This document shows, piece by piece, positions 46,070 to 54,914 of a stretch of DNA of 64,000 nucleotides. Below the pieces are notes generated by a model that was given only the letters and a program-made list of their open reading frames with translations, searched no databases and was not told the DNA's origin. The number at the start of each line of letters is the position of its first letter. The stretch's first letter is position 1. This DNA comes from Litoribrevibacter albus (GTDB lineage: Bacteria; Pseudomonadota; Gammaproteobacteria; Pseudomonadales; Litoribrevibacteraceae), in assembly GCF_030159995.1 (NCBI RefSeq), contig NZ_BSNM01000027.1:62001-126000 (forward strand), in the 5' to 3' direction. Position numbers and translations under genes: made by a program.

Positions 46070-47611
46070 ATGACTAAACAAACTACTGCACTGATTATCC
46101 TTGATGGCTTCGGCCACCGTACTGACAAAGATCAAAATGCCATTCTTAATGCTAAAACTCCGGTTTGGGATCGTCTGATTGAGGAACAACCACACACCTT
46201 AATCAACACCTCGGGCATGGCCGTTGGTCTACCAGAAGGTCAAATGGGGAATTCCGAAGTTGGCCACATGAACCTGGGTGCAGGACGCATTGTTTATCAA
46301 AACTTCACATTGATCACCAAAGCCATTGAAGACAAAGCCTTCTTCGAAAATCAGGTACTTTGTCAGGCAGTAGACGAAGCGAAAGCCAATGACGGTGCCA
46401 TTCACATCCTTGGATTACTTTCTCCTGGCGGCATTCACAGCCACGAAGATCACATTAAAGCGATGGTTGAACTGGCTGACCAACGCGGCGTGAAAGAAAT
46501 CTATGTCCACGCCTTCCTTGATGGTCGAGACATGCCACCACGCAGTGCTGAGCCTTCAATTAAAGCAATGGATGAAGTTCTAGCAGCAACAGGCAAAGGC
46601 CGAGTTGCTACATTAGTTGGCCGTTACTATGCAATGGATCGTGACAACCGCTGGGATCGTATCGAATCAGCGTACAAGATGCTGACCGAAGGCCAATCTG
46701 ACTTTACAGCGACCAATGGTGTTGAAGGTCTGGCGGCAGCTTACGAACGAGGCGAAGACGACGAATTCGTTAAAACCACAGTATGTGCTTCAGAAGGTCA
46801 AAGCGCGGCCACCATCAACGACGGTGACGCGATCATTTTCATGAACTTCCGTGCCGACCGTGCCCGTGAATTAACCCGTGCTTTTGTGGAAGACGACTTC
46901 AAAGGCTTCGAACGTAACAAACGTCCAGCTCTGGCTGACTTTGTGATGCTTACCGAGTTCGCTGCAAGTATTCCTGCCAGCTGTGCCTATCCGCCGTCCG
47001 AATTAAAAAATTCACTGGGTGAATTCGTTGCCAAACAAGGCATGACTCAACTTCGCATCGCAGAAACCGAGAAATACGCGCACGTAACTTTCTTCTTCTC
47101 TGGCGGCCAAGAAGCCGAGTTTGATGGAGAAACGCGTATCCTGATCCAATCACCAGACGTTGCTACTTACGACCTGAAGCCAGAAATGAGTGCTCCTGAA
47201 GTAACCGATAAATTGGTTGATGCCATCAAGAGCGGTCAATATGACCTGGTTGTATGTAACTACGCAAATGGCGACATGGTCGGCCATACAGGTAAATTCG
47301 ATGCAGCCATCAAAGCTGTGGAAGCGCTGGACGAAAGCCTGGGTCGCGTAACGGATGCCATTAAAGAAACCGGCGGACACTGTCTGATCACAGCCGACCA
47401 CGGTAACTGTGAACAAATGCTGGACTACGACAGTGGTCAAGCACACACACAACATACAACCGGCCCGGTTCCGTTGGTGTATGTTGGCAGTGATCCATCC
47501 GTACAACTGGAAAACGACGGCGCACTGTGTGATATCGCACCAAGCCTGTTGAACCTTATGGGTCAGGAACAACCAGAAGAGATGACCGGGCATTCACTAA
47601 TCAAGCGTTAA
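46070..47611 (+). CDS. gpmI: phosphoglycerate mutase, cofactor-independent
   Basis: A 513-residue glycolytic enzyme interconverting 3- and 2-phosphoglycerate with two metal ions. Asp12 (LIILDGFG), catalytic Ser62 (MGNSEVGH), the [10 protein letters not shown]-like segment ([13 protein letters not shown]) and DHGNCE are all in place. The ATG at 46070 after AGAGAAAGC is chosen over a longer frame from 46019. The 255 bases between it and the divergent rhodanese gene hold the two promoters but no clear boxes. A terminator follows. Confidence 0.97.
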   Translation: MTKQTTALIILDGFGHRTDKDQNAILNAKTPVWDRLIEEQPHTLINTSGMAVGLPEGQMGNSEVGHMNLGAGRIVYQNFTLITKAIEDKAFFENQVLCQAVDEAKANDGAIHILGLLSPGGIHSHEDHIKAMVELADQRGVKEIYVHAFLDGRDMPPRSAEPSIKAMDEVLAATGKGRVATLVGRYYAMDRDNRWDRIESAYKMLTEGQSDFTATNGVEGLAAAYERGEDDEFVKTTVCASEGQSAATINDGDAIIFMNFRADRARELTRAFVEDDFKGFERNKRPALADFVMLTEFAASIPASCAYPPSELKNSLGEFVAKQGMTQLRIAETEKYAHVTFFFSGGQEAEFDGETRILIQSPDVATYDLKPEMSAPEVTDKLVDAIKSGQYDLVVCNYANGDMVGHTGKFDAAIKAVEALDESLGRVTDAIKETGGHCLITADHGNCEQMLDYDSGQAHTQHTTGPVPLVYVGSDPSVQLENDGALCDIAPSLLNLMGQEQPEEMTGHSLIKR

Positions 47612-47682
47612 TTTCTACGGTTGGATTTTATTCCGATCCTGGACAGGTCACAGACCAAATAAAATAGGTCCCAGATCAAATG

Positions 47683-47717
47683 AAAAAGCGGCGTCCATTG
47701 GACTGCCGCTTTTTTAT
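47683..47717 (+). terminator. intrinsic terminator of gpmI
   Basis: AGCGGC-N-TCCA/TGGA-N2-GCCGCT stem with a TT loop, preceded by A5 and followed by T6. Confidence 0.88.
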
Positions 47718-47858
47718 TTACGTCACATCCCCTAGAATCTCTGCTGCGTTAATGCAAATCCGAAACGACATAACAGCTAAAAACAATATAATCGGAAGCA
47801 ACAATACAACCAGAAACGGCTTAGCCGTTATACAAAACACACTCATCAGATTCTATTC

Positions 47859-49016
47859 ATGCCTGCACTTAAATTGTTCTTTTCTTGTTTGCTGATTCTT
47901 GCTCTGGGTATCTCTGCCGCAGAAGCCACCGCTGAAAGTATTTCAGACGTTGAGAAGAATCTTTCCCAGCAGAAATCAGACATTGCACGACTCAAGAAAA
48001 AATTAAGCCAACTGAAAGTTGAACAAAACCAGAAGAACAAAGACCTCCAGGCAACCAGTAAAAAAGTAAGCTCAGCTCGAAAGAAACTTCAGCAAACAAA
48101 ACGTGACTTGGACGCAACACAAAACAAACTGTCAAAGTTACGGGAACAAAACAGAAGCATTAAGCTTGAGCTGAATAAAAGTAAGCAACAAATCAGAAAG
48201 CTCCTGATTGCCGTCTATAAAAACCAGGATAATAATCAGCTCAAACTGTTGTTGAGTCAGGAATCTCCTCAGAAATTCGCTCGTTTACTGAAATACCATG
48301 AACACTTTCAAGCGGAACAGATGACTCAAATTGAGTCACATTTAAAAACATTAGAGACCTTCAAGAAAAACGAGCAACAACTGACCGCTGAATTAGTCAC
48401 GCTTCAAGACTTAAAGAAGGCTCAGCAACAAGAGCAAAACAAACTTGCTGCGGCTAAAACCTCGCAGCAAAAGCAGTTGAACAAACTACGTCAATCACTC
48501 AAAACCGAATCAGCAAGATTAAATAAAAAACAGAAAGATCAGGCGCAACTCAACAAACTACTGGCAGAAATGAAAAAGGCCCTGGAAGACATCAATGCTT
48601 TGGGGGACAGCCGACCATTCGGATCAGACAAAGGAAAAATGCCCTGGCCAACACGCGGTAAAATCATGCGTTCATTTGGCAGTGCCATTGCAGGTGGCAA
48701 GCTCAAGTCCAACGGTATTTTGATTGGCGCTCCGTCTGGTAAGCCGGTAACCGCCATCCACAGTGGTCGGGTTGTCTTTGCGGATTGGTTCAGTGGCTTT
48801 GGATTATTAACCATTATTGATCATGGTGGTGGCTATATGTCACTTTACGGACAAGCCGAATCAGTAATTCGTGAACCAGGGGAATGGATTAACCGTGGCG
48901 ATGTCATAGCTTATACAGGTAATACTTCCGATACGGACATTGAAGGGATATATTTTGAAATTCGCCAACAAGGTACACCAATCAACCCGAAAAGATGGTG
49001 TACAGGCCGCCCATAA
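47859..49016 (+). CDS. envC: EnvC-type murein hydrolase activator
   Basis: A 385-residue periplasmic protein with a signal peptide ending near residue 24 and a long Lys/Gln-rich coiled coil (about 28-245), then a LytM/M23 domain (about 262-385). The zinc ligands of active M23 enzymes are missing (SNGILIGAPSG lacks the first His; IYFEIRQQ lacks HxH), as in EnvC, which activates amidases at the division septum instead of cutting. It is followed by ctpA and yibQ, the usual neighbours. Confidence 0.92.
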   Translation: MPALKLFFSCLLILALGISAAEATAESISDVEKNLSQQKSDIARLKKKLSQLKVEQNQKNKDLQATSKKVSSARKKLQQTKRDLDATQNKLSKLREQNRSIKLELNKSKQQIRKLLIAVYKNQDNNQLKLLLSQESPQKFARLLKYHEHFQAEQMTQIESHLKTLETFKKNEQQLTAELVTLQDLKKAQQQEQNKLAAAKTSQQKQLNKLRQSLKTESARLNKKQKDQAQLNKLLAEMKKALEDINALGDSRPFGSDKGKMPWPTRGKIMRSFGSAIAGGKLKSNGILIGAPSGKPVTAIHSGRVVFADWFSGFGLLTIIDHGGGYMSLYGQAESVIREPGEWINRGDVIAYTGNTSDTDIEGIYFEIRQQGTPINPKRWCTGRP

Positions 49017-49180
49017 CGGTATAGCATTAATCAGTTTTATCAATAACTAACCTATGTAAATAGGTGTAAATTGCGTGCCAGCCAGTTCAATACGCTATGC
49101 TCTGGTAGCACGAATTAAATAAGAACTCGATTAAGGTCAATTTGACCTGAATATTAATTTTCCGAATTGTAGGTGTATAA

Positions 49181-50611
49181 ATGAACTTGACTGCTAAAAG
49201 CAGCTTGGCATTTTTATTATCAACAGCCTTGTTGATGAATGTGAACTCAGCCGGTGCAGATTCCTCCCAACCAGTCACTCCCCTTTTACCCAGTTCGGAA
49301 ATAGCGCCCTATATAATGGCGGCGGATGAAGTTGAGGCGATGCAAGACGCTTCAACTGACGAAACAAACACCGACGTTAACGACCAGATCACAGATGCGA
49401 CTGAGCAAACGGATAAGATCCCGGAAGACGCAAGACTTCCGCTGAAAGATCTGCGCCTGTTTGCTGAAATTTTTAACAGCATTCGCACGTCATACGTGGA
49501 AGATGTTGACGATAAAACACTTCTGCAAAACGCCATTCGTGGAATGCTCTCGGGCCTTGACCCTCATTCTGCGTATCTGGATTCAAAAATCTTTGAAGAA
49601 CTTCAAATCAACACCTCAGGTGAATTTGGTGGCCTAGGCATTGAAGTCCAGATGGATAATGGTTTTGTCCGTGTCGTCACCCCAATTGATGACACACCTG
49701 CATCACGCGCTGGTTTAAAAGCAGGCGACCTGATCATGAAGCTGGACGACAAGCCAGTGAAAGGTATGACTCTGGATAACGCGATTAATCTAATGCGTGG
49801 TGAGCCAGGATCAGACATCGTCTTAACCGTACTTCGTGAAGGTGAAGAGCAACCGCTTGAGTTCACCCTAACCCGCGACGTTATTAAAGTAACCAGCGTT
49901 CGTCACCGCTGGTTGGAAGACGGTTACGGCTACGTTCGTATTTCTCAATTCCAGGTTCAAACCGGCGATGATCTAAATAAGGCCATCGGCAAGCTTCAGG
50001 CAGATAACCAGGATCTTAAAGGCTTGGTTCTAGATCTACGCAACAACCCTGGTGGGGTATTACAAGCCGCTGTAGATGTTGTCGATACCTTCCTAACCAA
50101 TGGTTTGGTGGTGTACACAGAAGGCCGTATTGGCAGCTCTAAATCTCAGTTCCATGCAACGCCAAAAGATTTGATCAACGGAGCGCCTCTGGTGGTCTTG
50201 ATCAATGGCGGTTCAGCCTCTGCTTCTGAAATTGTAGCGGGTGCGCTGCAAGACCACCGACGCGCGATCATCATGGGCACACAAAGCTTTGGTAAAGGCT
50301 CTGTTCAAACCGTCATTCCTGTGGATGCGGAAAACGGTATTAAGTTAACCACCGCGCGTTACTACACACCAAACGGTCGTTCAATTCAGGCTCAAGGCAT
50401 TGAACCAGACATCACCATTGAACGCGCCAAGGTAGAAACCATTAAGCCTCAGGTTCAATACAAAGAAGCGGATCTGGCAGGTCACTTGGAAAATGAAAAC
50501 GGTGACGGCAAGGTAAAAGAAGCCAAAGAACAATTGGCTGAACGCGACTATCAATTATCCGAAGCATTGAACGTACTGAAAGGTTTCAACATCCTTTCTG
50601 CAAACCAGTAA
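49181..50611 (+). CDS. ctpA: C-terminal processing protease, S41 family
   Basis: A 476-residue periplasmic protease. A signal peptide (about 1-26) and an acidic low-complexity stretch (about 48-75) precede a PDZ domain (about 135-215; GLGIEVQMDNGFVRVVTPI) and the S41 domain with Ser in GGSASASEIVAGAL and Lys in QSFGKGSVQT, 25 residues apart. It trims C-termini of periplasmic proteins, often cell-wall hydrolases, which fits the neighbour envC. Confidence 0.95.
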   Translation: MNLTAKSSLAFLLSTALLMNVNSAGADSSQPVTPLLPSSEIAPYIMAADEVEAMQDASTDETNTDVNDQITDATEQTDKIPEDARLPLKDLRLFAEIFNSIRTSYVEDVDDKTLLQNAIRGMLSGLDPHSAYLDSKIFEELQINTSGEFGGLGIEVQMDNGFVRVVTPIDDTPASRAGLKAGDLIMKLDDKPVKGMTLDNAINLMRGEPGSDIVLTVLREGEEQPLEFTLTRDVIKVTSVRHRWLEDGYGYVRISQFQVQTGDDLNKAIGKLQADNQDLKGLVLDLRNNPGGVLQAAVDVVDTFLTNGLVVYTEGRIGSSKSQFHATPKDLINGAPLVVLINGGSASASEIVAGALQDHRRAIIMGTQSFGKGSVQTVIPVDAENGIKLTTARYYTPNGRSIQAQGIEPDITIERAKVETIKPQVQYKEADLAGHLENENGDGKVKEAKEQLAERDYQLSEALNVLKGFNILSANQ

Positions 50612-50632
50612 TAGCTTCTTTCGTTATTACCT

Positions 50633-51514
50633 ATGTTTGATGCTCCATCTCCAAAAGCCCTGTTTCGTACAGGGCTTTTGTGTTTTTCACTCTTGTGCTT
50701 TTCATCGTTCAGTTCAGCGGCAACGGATTCTACTCCTGCTAACTCTCCTGCAACCACGCCGGTTCAAACACCCAAAGTCACCATTATTATTGATGACATA
50801 GGTAATAATGAATCGAGAGGGCTTCGGACAGTCAATCTTCTGGGGCCGGTGACTCTGGCGATTTTACCTAATCGCCCCTATTCAGAAGCGCTTGCAAAAA
50901 AAGGCCACCAACTAGGCAAAGAACTGTTATTGCATGCGCCGATGGAAAATCTACGAGACATGCCATTAGGGCTTGGAGCTCTGACCAGTGCCATGAATGC
51001 GGCCGAGTATCAACACCAGCTGATACAAAACATCGATGCCATCCCCCATTTAATGGGCATTAATAATCATATGGGCAGTTTACTGACCACTAAGCATCTA
51101 CAAATGAATTGGACAATGAAGATTCTGAAAGAAAAGAATCTGTTATTTGTCGACAGTAAAACCAACCCCAAGAGTGTCGCCAATGATGTAGCCGTAATGT
51201 ACGACGTGCCTACCGTGTCTCGCGACATTTTTCTGGATCACGTTCGCACCACCGCCTTCATTAACAAGCAATACGAAAAGTGCCTAACGATTGCGGAAAA
51301 GAAAGGCAACTGCTTGATGATCGGTCATCCGTACCCGGAAACACTGGATTATCTTGAAAAGGTACTACCGGAACTTGAACAGCGCGGCTTCAAGCAATTG
51401 CCTCTATCCGCACTGATTGAAAAGAAAACTCTGGCACGACAAGCGCACCCCAGAACGAAAAAAAGCCCAACACCAAGTGTTGAGCTTTCCATGAAGACGA
51501 AGCATACCCCTTAG
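50633..51514 (+). CDS. divergent polysaccharide deacetylase family protein (YibQ)
   Basis: A 293-residue exported protein. The N-terminus is a signal peptide (FRTGLLCFSLLCFSSFSSAA), then a divergent polysaccharide deacetylase fold (about 45-270). It has conserved YibQ sequences: KVTIIIDDIGNNE, LAILPNRPYSEALA, LLLHAPMEN, GINNHMGS and MIGHPYP. Some metal-binding positions resemble the NodB family, but its activity is unproven. A strong hairpin lies inside the signal-peptide codons, and the hisF terminator lies inside its last codons. Confidence 0.88.
   Translation: MFDAPSPKALFRTGLLCFSLLCFSSFSSAATDSTPANSPATTPVQTPKVTIIIDDIGNNESRGLRTVNLLGPVTLAILPNRPYSEALAKKGHQLGKELLLHAPMENLRDMPLGLGALTSAMNAAEYQHQLIQNIDAIPHLMGINNHMGSLLTTKHLQMNWTMKILKEKNLLFVDSKTNPKSVANDVAVMYDVPTVSRDIFLDHVRTTAFINKQYEKCLTIAEKKGNCLMIGHPYPETLDYLEKVLPELEQRGFKQLPLSALIEKKTLARQAHPRTKKSPTPSVELSMKTKHTP
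50653..50679 (+). terminator. intrinsic-terminator-like hairpin within the 5' coding region of yibQ
   Basis: AAAAGCCCTGT pairs exactly with ACAGGGCTTTT: an 11-bp stem with a TTCGT loop, then GTGTTTTTC. It begins 42 bases after the ctpA stop codon, where a terminator for ctpA is expected, yet 20 bases inside the yibQ reading frame. It may attenuate transcription into yibQ or fold only when translation is slow. Confidence 0.8.
51459..51490 (-). terminator. terminator of hisF, inside the end of yibQ
   Basis: On the minus strand AAAGC-T-CAACAC...GTGTTG-G-GCTTT is a stem with one mismatch and a TTG loop, followed by T7. It lies 37 bases past the hisF stop, within the last 20 codons of the convergent yibQ. 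Confidence 0.8.
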
Positions 51515-51526
51515 AGGGGTGAAGTG

Positions 51527-52288
51527 TTAAAGACGAACTTCAACGCCTTGCTTTGCCATATACTCTTTAGCCTCGGGCACAGAGTACTCACCGAAGTGGA
51601 AAATACTCGCAGCCAATACCGCATCCGCTTTGCCTTCTACTACGCCGTCCACTAAATGTTGAAGATTGCCGACACCGCCTGACGCAATCACCGGAATCGA
51701 TACCGCTTCACTGATTGCACGGGTAACCCCCAAGTCGAAGCCTTGTTTCACGCCGTCCTGATCCATACTGGTCAGCAGAATCTCACCGGCACCGTATTCA
51801 GCCATTTTCTTAGCCCACTCAACGGCATCAATGCCTGTTGGATTACGGCCACCGTGGGTAAAGATTTCCCACTTATTTTCACCCACTTGTTTACAGTCGA
51901 TGGCGACCACGATGCATTGAGAACCAAAACGTTCAGCCGCTTCACGAACAAACTCGGGACGCTTCACCGCCGCACTGTTGATGCTGACTTTATCTGCACC
52001 TGCATTCAGCATGGTTCGGATATCAGACAATTCGCGAATTCCCCCGCCCACAGTCAACGGGATAAACACTTCACTGGCAATGGCTTCAACCGTATGCACA
52101 GTGGTTTCACGCCCTTCATGAGTCGCGGTAATGTCCAAGAAGGTAATTTCATCGGCGCCTTGTTCGTTATAACGTTTGGCGACTTCAACCGGATCACCCG
52201 CATCACGGATATCCACAAACTGAACGCCTTTCACTACGCGCCCGTTATCCACATCTAAACAAGGAATAATGCGTTTGGCCAATGCCAT
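51527..52288 (-). CDS. hisF: HisF, imidazole glycerol phosphate synthase cyclase subunit
   Basis: A 253-residue (beta/alpha)8 enzyme that with HisH makes imidazole-glycerol phosphate and AICAR. Asp12 ([13 protein letters not shown]) and the second catalytic Asp (VVAIDCKQ, near 131) are present; phosphate loops are GGGIRE and ASGGVG. AGAGGAAA precedes the ATG. A 141-base gap without a gene separates it from hisH; hisA normally sits there. Confidence 0.97.
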   Translation of the reverse strand: MALAKRIIPCLDVDNGRVVKGVQFVDIRDAGDPVEVAKRYNEQGADEITFLDITATHEGRETTVHTVEAIASEVFIPLTVGGGIRELSDIRTMLNAGADKVSINSAAVKRPEFVREAAERFGSQCIVVAIDCKQVGENKWEIFTHGGRNPTGIDAVEWAKKMAEYGAGEILLTSMDQDGVKQGFDLGVTRAISEAVSIPVIASGGVGNLQHLVDGVVEGKADAVLAASIFHFGEYSVPEAKEYMAKQGVEVRL

Positions 52289-52429
52289 GTCTGTTTCCTC
52301 TTTCGTGACCTAGTCACTTAAAACTCTATTAGCTCCAAAGCAATTACTTATTCGCTCGAAGCCAGGACTTAACCAAGAAGATTCTCTAAAAACCAAGAGA
52401 CCTCTTATAACTAAGAAGACACGATAAAA

Positions 52430-53071
52430 CTATGCCTTGCCATCCCAAGAGGCGAAGTTCTTCAACAACTGCAAGCCAGCCGTGTGGCTTTTCTCAGGGT
52501 GGAACTGCACCGCAAACAAGTTGCCGTGTGAAAGAGCCACATCAAAATCCAGCCCGTAATGACAGGTCGCTTTCACTTCGTCTGAACGTTCGGCTTTTAC
52601 ATAAAAGCTATGAACAAAATAAAAACGCCTGTTGTCTTCAATTCCGTTCCATAACGGGTGATCAAGCTGTTTCACCTGATTCCACCCCATGTGAGGTACT
52701 TTCAGTTTCTCACCCGCTTCGTCTTTCAGCTTATCCCCAAAAAACTTCACCTTACCCGGCAACAAACCGATGCAGTCAACACCGCCGTTTTCTTCACTGT
52801 GTTCCATCAACGCCTGCATACCAACACAAATGGCCAGCACGGGTTTCTCTGCAACCGCTTTTTTAACAACCTCATCCATCCCCAATCGACGGATTTCAGC
52901 CATACAATCACGAATTGCGCCTACCCCCGGAAACACAACCCGATCGGCTGCTTCAATTTCCGCTACATCAGAGGTCACAATGATTTTGCTGTCACATACA
53001 TGTTCAAATGCACTCGCAACCGAGTGAAGATTACCCATGCCATAATCAATAATCGCAATGGTCGACATCAA
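52430..53071 (-). CDS. hisH: HisH, imidazole glycerol phosphate synthase glutaminase subunit
   Basis: A 213-residue class-I glutamine amidotransferase. The nucleophile is Cys82 in [11 protein letters not shown], and the His/Glu pair is in VQFHPEKSH. The first two codons are both ATG and either may start. It supplies ammonia to HisF. It follows hisB after 73 bases. Confidence 0.97.
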   Translation of the reverse strand: MMSTIAIIDYGMGNLHSVASAFEHVCDSKIIVTSDVAEIEAADRVVFPGVGAIRDCMAEIRRLGMDEVVKKAVAEKPVLAICVGMQALMEHSEENGGVDCIGLLPGKVKFFGDKLKDEAGEKLKVPHMGWNQVKQLDHPLWNGIEDNRRFYFVHSFYVKAERSDEVKATCHYGLDFDVALSHGNLFAVQFHPEKSHTAGLQLLKNFASWDGKA

Positions 53072-53144
53072 TAAGTCTCTCTACCGCATTTTTTAACGGA
53101 CCAACCGGGTTGACCCTCATTTAAACTCGTTTCAGAGCCGCCGA

Positions 53145-53738
53145 TTACAAGCAACCTTTGGTGGAAGGCATGATGCCCGCCATACGCTCATCCACAGACA
53201 ATGCCATGCGTAATGCACGACCAAAGGCTTTAAAAATGGTTTCTGCCTGGTGGTGGGTGTTTTTTCCACGAAGGTTATCGATGTGCAACGTCACCTGAGC
53301 GTGGTTAACAAAACCGTGGAAGAACTCAGAGAACAAATCCACGTCGAAGCCACCCACAGAACCACGGGTGAAGTCCACATGCATTTCCAAACCAGGACGA
53401 CCAGAGAAGTCGATAACTACACGAGATAGAGCTTCATCCAAAGGCACATAAGCATGGCCATAACGAGTGATGCCTTTCTTGTCACCAATGGCTTTCGCGA
53501 ATGCCTGACCTAAAGTAATACCGATGTCTTCCACCGTGTGGTGAGCATCAATATGAAGGTCACCTTTTGCCACAATATCCATATCAATCAAACCATGACG
53601 GGCAATTTGATCCATCATGTGATCTAGAAAAGGAACCCCGGTATCAAAGCTGGCTTTGCCTGTACCATCAAGATCAACCGAGATCTTAATTTGGGTTTCC
53701 AAGGTATTGCGTTCAACTGTGGCCTGACGTGCCGACAT
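53145..53738 (-). CDS. hisB: HisB, imidazoleglycerol-phosphate dehydratase
   Basis: A 197-residue monofunctional dehydratase (no phosphatase domain) for the sixth enzymatic step of histidine synthesis. Metal ligands lie in [11 protein letters not shown] and [11 protein letters not shown], and DFSGRPG is the substrate loop. GGAGG five bases before the ATG at 53738 fixes the start; the frame extends to a TTG at 53750 that overlaps this ribosome-binding site. It is probably the first gene of hisB-hisH-hisF. Confidence 0.97.
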   Translation of the reverse strand: MSARQATVERNTLETQIKISVDLDGTGKASFDTGVPFLDHMMDQIARHGLIDMDIVAKGDLHIDAHHTVEDIGITLGQAFAKAIGDKKGITRYGHAYVPLDEALSRVVIDFSGRPGLEMHVDFTRGSVGGFDVDLFSEFFHGFVNHAQVTLHIDNLRGKNTHHQAETIFKAFGRALRMALSVDERMAGIMPSTKGCL

Positions 53739-53967
53739 GCTTGCCTCCAAAAGGGATTCCCGCAGGAATCAAAATAAACAATCGCTATTATTCAAATGGG
53801 CGATTATTATAACGGCTTTCTAGCTGGTCTGCATTTATAACTGCCTTGCCCATGCGACTCGTTGCTAATGCATTGCTAATGGCAGGGTTTCTGGAAGCAA
53901 GTTTGCGACTTCCCCTTCCCGAAGCAGATCAGCTAAGCTTAAAAGAAACACAGAAGAGATCGTTTAC

Positions 53968-54435
53968 GTGCCTGTTATTTTAAGAAAAGTTACCTCGCCA
54001 GAAGGCCAGGATCATATAGACCTCACCAAAACCTTTGGTGAACTGAAAGAACTTATTGTCGACGATCAGGTGATCGAAAACTCCGACACCTTCACTGAAG
54101 AACTGCTTCAACGCCACAATCAGCCTGAAAACCAATGGATTGCCTGCGCTTTTTTCAATGACCGCATCATTGGTGCTATGAGCGTCGAAGAATCAACCGG
54201 CCAAATGAAGCTGAACAATCTGACGGTTCGTCAGGTTACTCGTGACCGAGGCGTCGGCCACCGTTTGTTGGATCTGACCTTGGCCGAGGCAAAGGGAAAA
54301 GTCGTGTTATTGGAACTGACACGCGATCAAAACGTCCGAATGAAAGACTGGCTAAATCAATACAGTGCAGAATTTGTCTCCAACACTGCAGCCACCAGTC
54401 TCTATAAAATAACCCCGAGTGAGCATGAAGTATAA
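53968..54435 (+). CDS. PanZ/PanM-like GNAT-fold protein
   Basis: A 155-residue protein with a GNAT acetyl-CoA-binding core. MKLNNLTVRQVTRDRGVGHRLL (about 76-97) contains the V-x-x-x-x-RxxGxG acetyl-CoA loop and resembles PanZ, the acetyl-CoA sensor that promotes PanD maturation. It lacks the full PanZ C-terminus pattern, so the role is provisional. It starts at GTG. The end overlaps the next gene. Confidence 0.7.
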   Translation: MPVILRKVTSPEGQDHIDLTKTFGELKELIVDDQVIENSDTFTEELLQRHNQPENQWIACAFFNDRIIGAMSVEESTGQMKLNNLTVRQVTRDRGVGHRLLDLTLAEAKGKVVLLELTRDQNVRMKDWLNQYSAEFVSNTAATSLYKITPSEHEV

Positions 54436-54805
54436 CGACAGGATTCAAAACTATCGCTTTGGCCGCATCACCATCTTTCTGGTGATTGCAGCCTGCCTCT
54501 ATGTCTTAGCAGAAAAGCCCGAGCTGCTGGAACTACACGAACACTCTACCGAATACCGGGATCAACTCGCGCAAAAAATGGATCGTCTATCCCTACAATA
54601 CTTCATCGATACCAATGTGAAAGGCGAATGCACACTGGTAATCATGCAGAATGGCGAGCCACAGGCACTCACCGAATACGAAGAAACCAGTGATCTGGCC
54701 TGTAAGCGATTACTTCCTTACATTAAGGCCCCGACGTCCAAACCGGTTTCAGACAACTCGACCTTTGCTGACGAAGAGCAGCTCGACATTCCTGTTGAAA
54801 ATTGA
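54425..54805 (+). CDS. small single-pass membrane protein, unknown function
   Basis: I do not recognise it. A 126-residue protein: a short basic N-terminus, one membrane helix (about 16-31, FLVIAACLYVLAE), then a predicted periplasmic domain with two cysteines (KGECTLVIM; SDLACKRLL) that could form a disulfide. The ATG at 54425 (or GTG at 54419) overlaps the end of the PanZ-like gene, so the two are probably coupled. The C-terminus is acidic. Confidence 0.65.
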   Translation: MKYNDRIQNYRFGRITIFLVIAACLYVLAEKPELLELHEHSTEYRDQLAQKMDRLSLQYFIDTNVKGECTLVIMQNGEPQALTEYEETSDLACKRLLPYIKAPTSKPVSDNSTFADEEQLDIPVEN

Positions 54806-54899
54806 TTTCAAGAGCAGTGAATTTCCAACATAATCAATATCGAGCATAGTGAGTTTCAAGAGTAATAAAGTTCGAGCATGATCAATATCGAGAGTAATG
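54804..54899. repeat. 48-bp imperfect tandem duplication
   Basis: TTTCAAGAG recurs at 54806 and 54854 and TCAATATCGAG at 54834 and 54882, each exactly 48 bases apart; the two units differ at several positions, and a partial third copy may follow. The array fills the gap between the small membrane protein and the FAD oxidoreductase and covers one possible start codon of the latter (54897). Confidence 0.75.
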
Positions 54900-54914
54900 C
54901 CTACGGAAGGGAAC

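Noticed and set aside
47859-49016. EnvC as a mutated, inactive peptidase pseudogene
   Set aside because: Loss of the zinc ligands is the normal state in EnvC activators; the frame and coiled coil are intact.
52289-52429. Repeated AACCAAGA/AACTAAGA words in the hisH-hisF gap as a regulatory repeat or hisA remnant
   Set aside because: The words are short, unevenly spaced and AT-rich; nothing in the gap resembles hisA in any frame.
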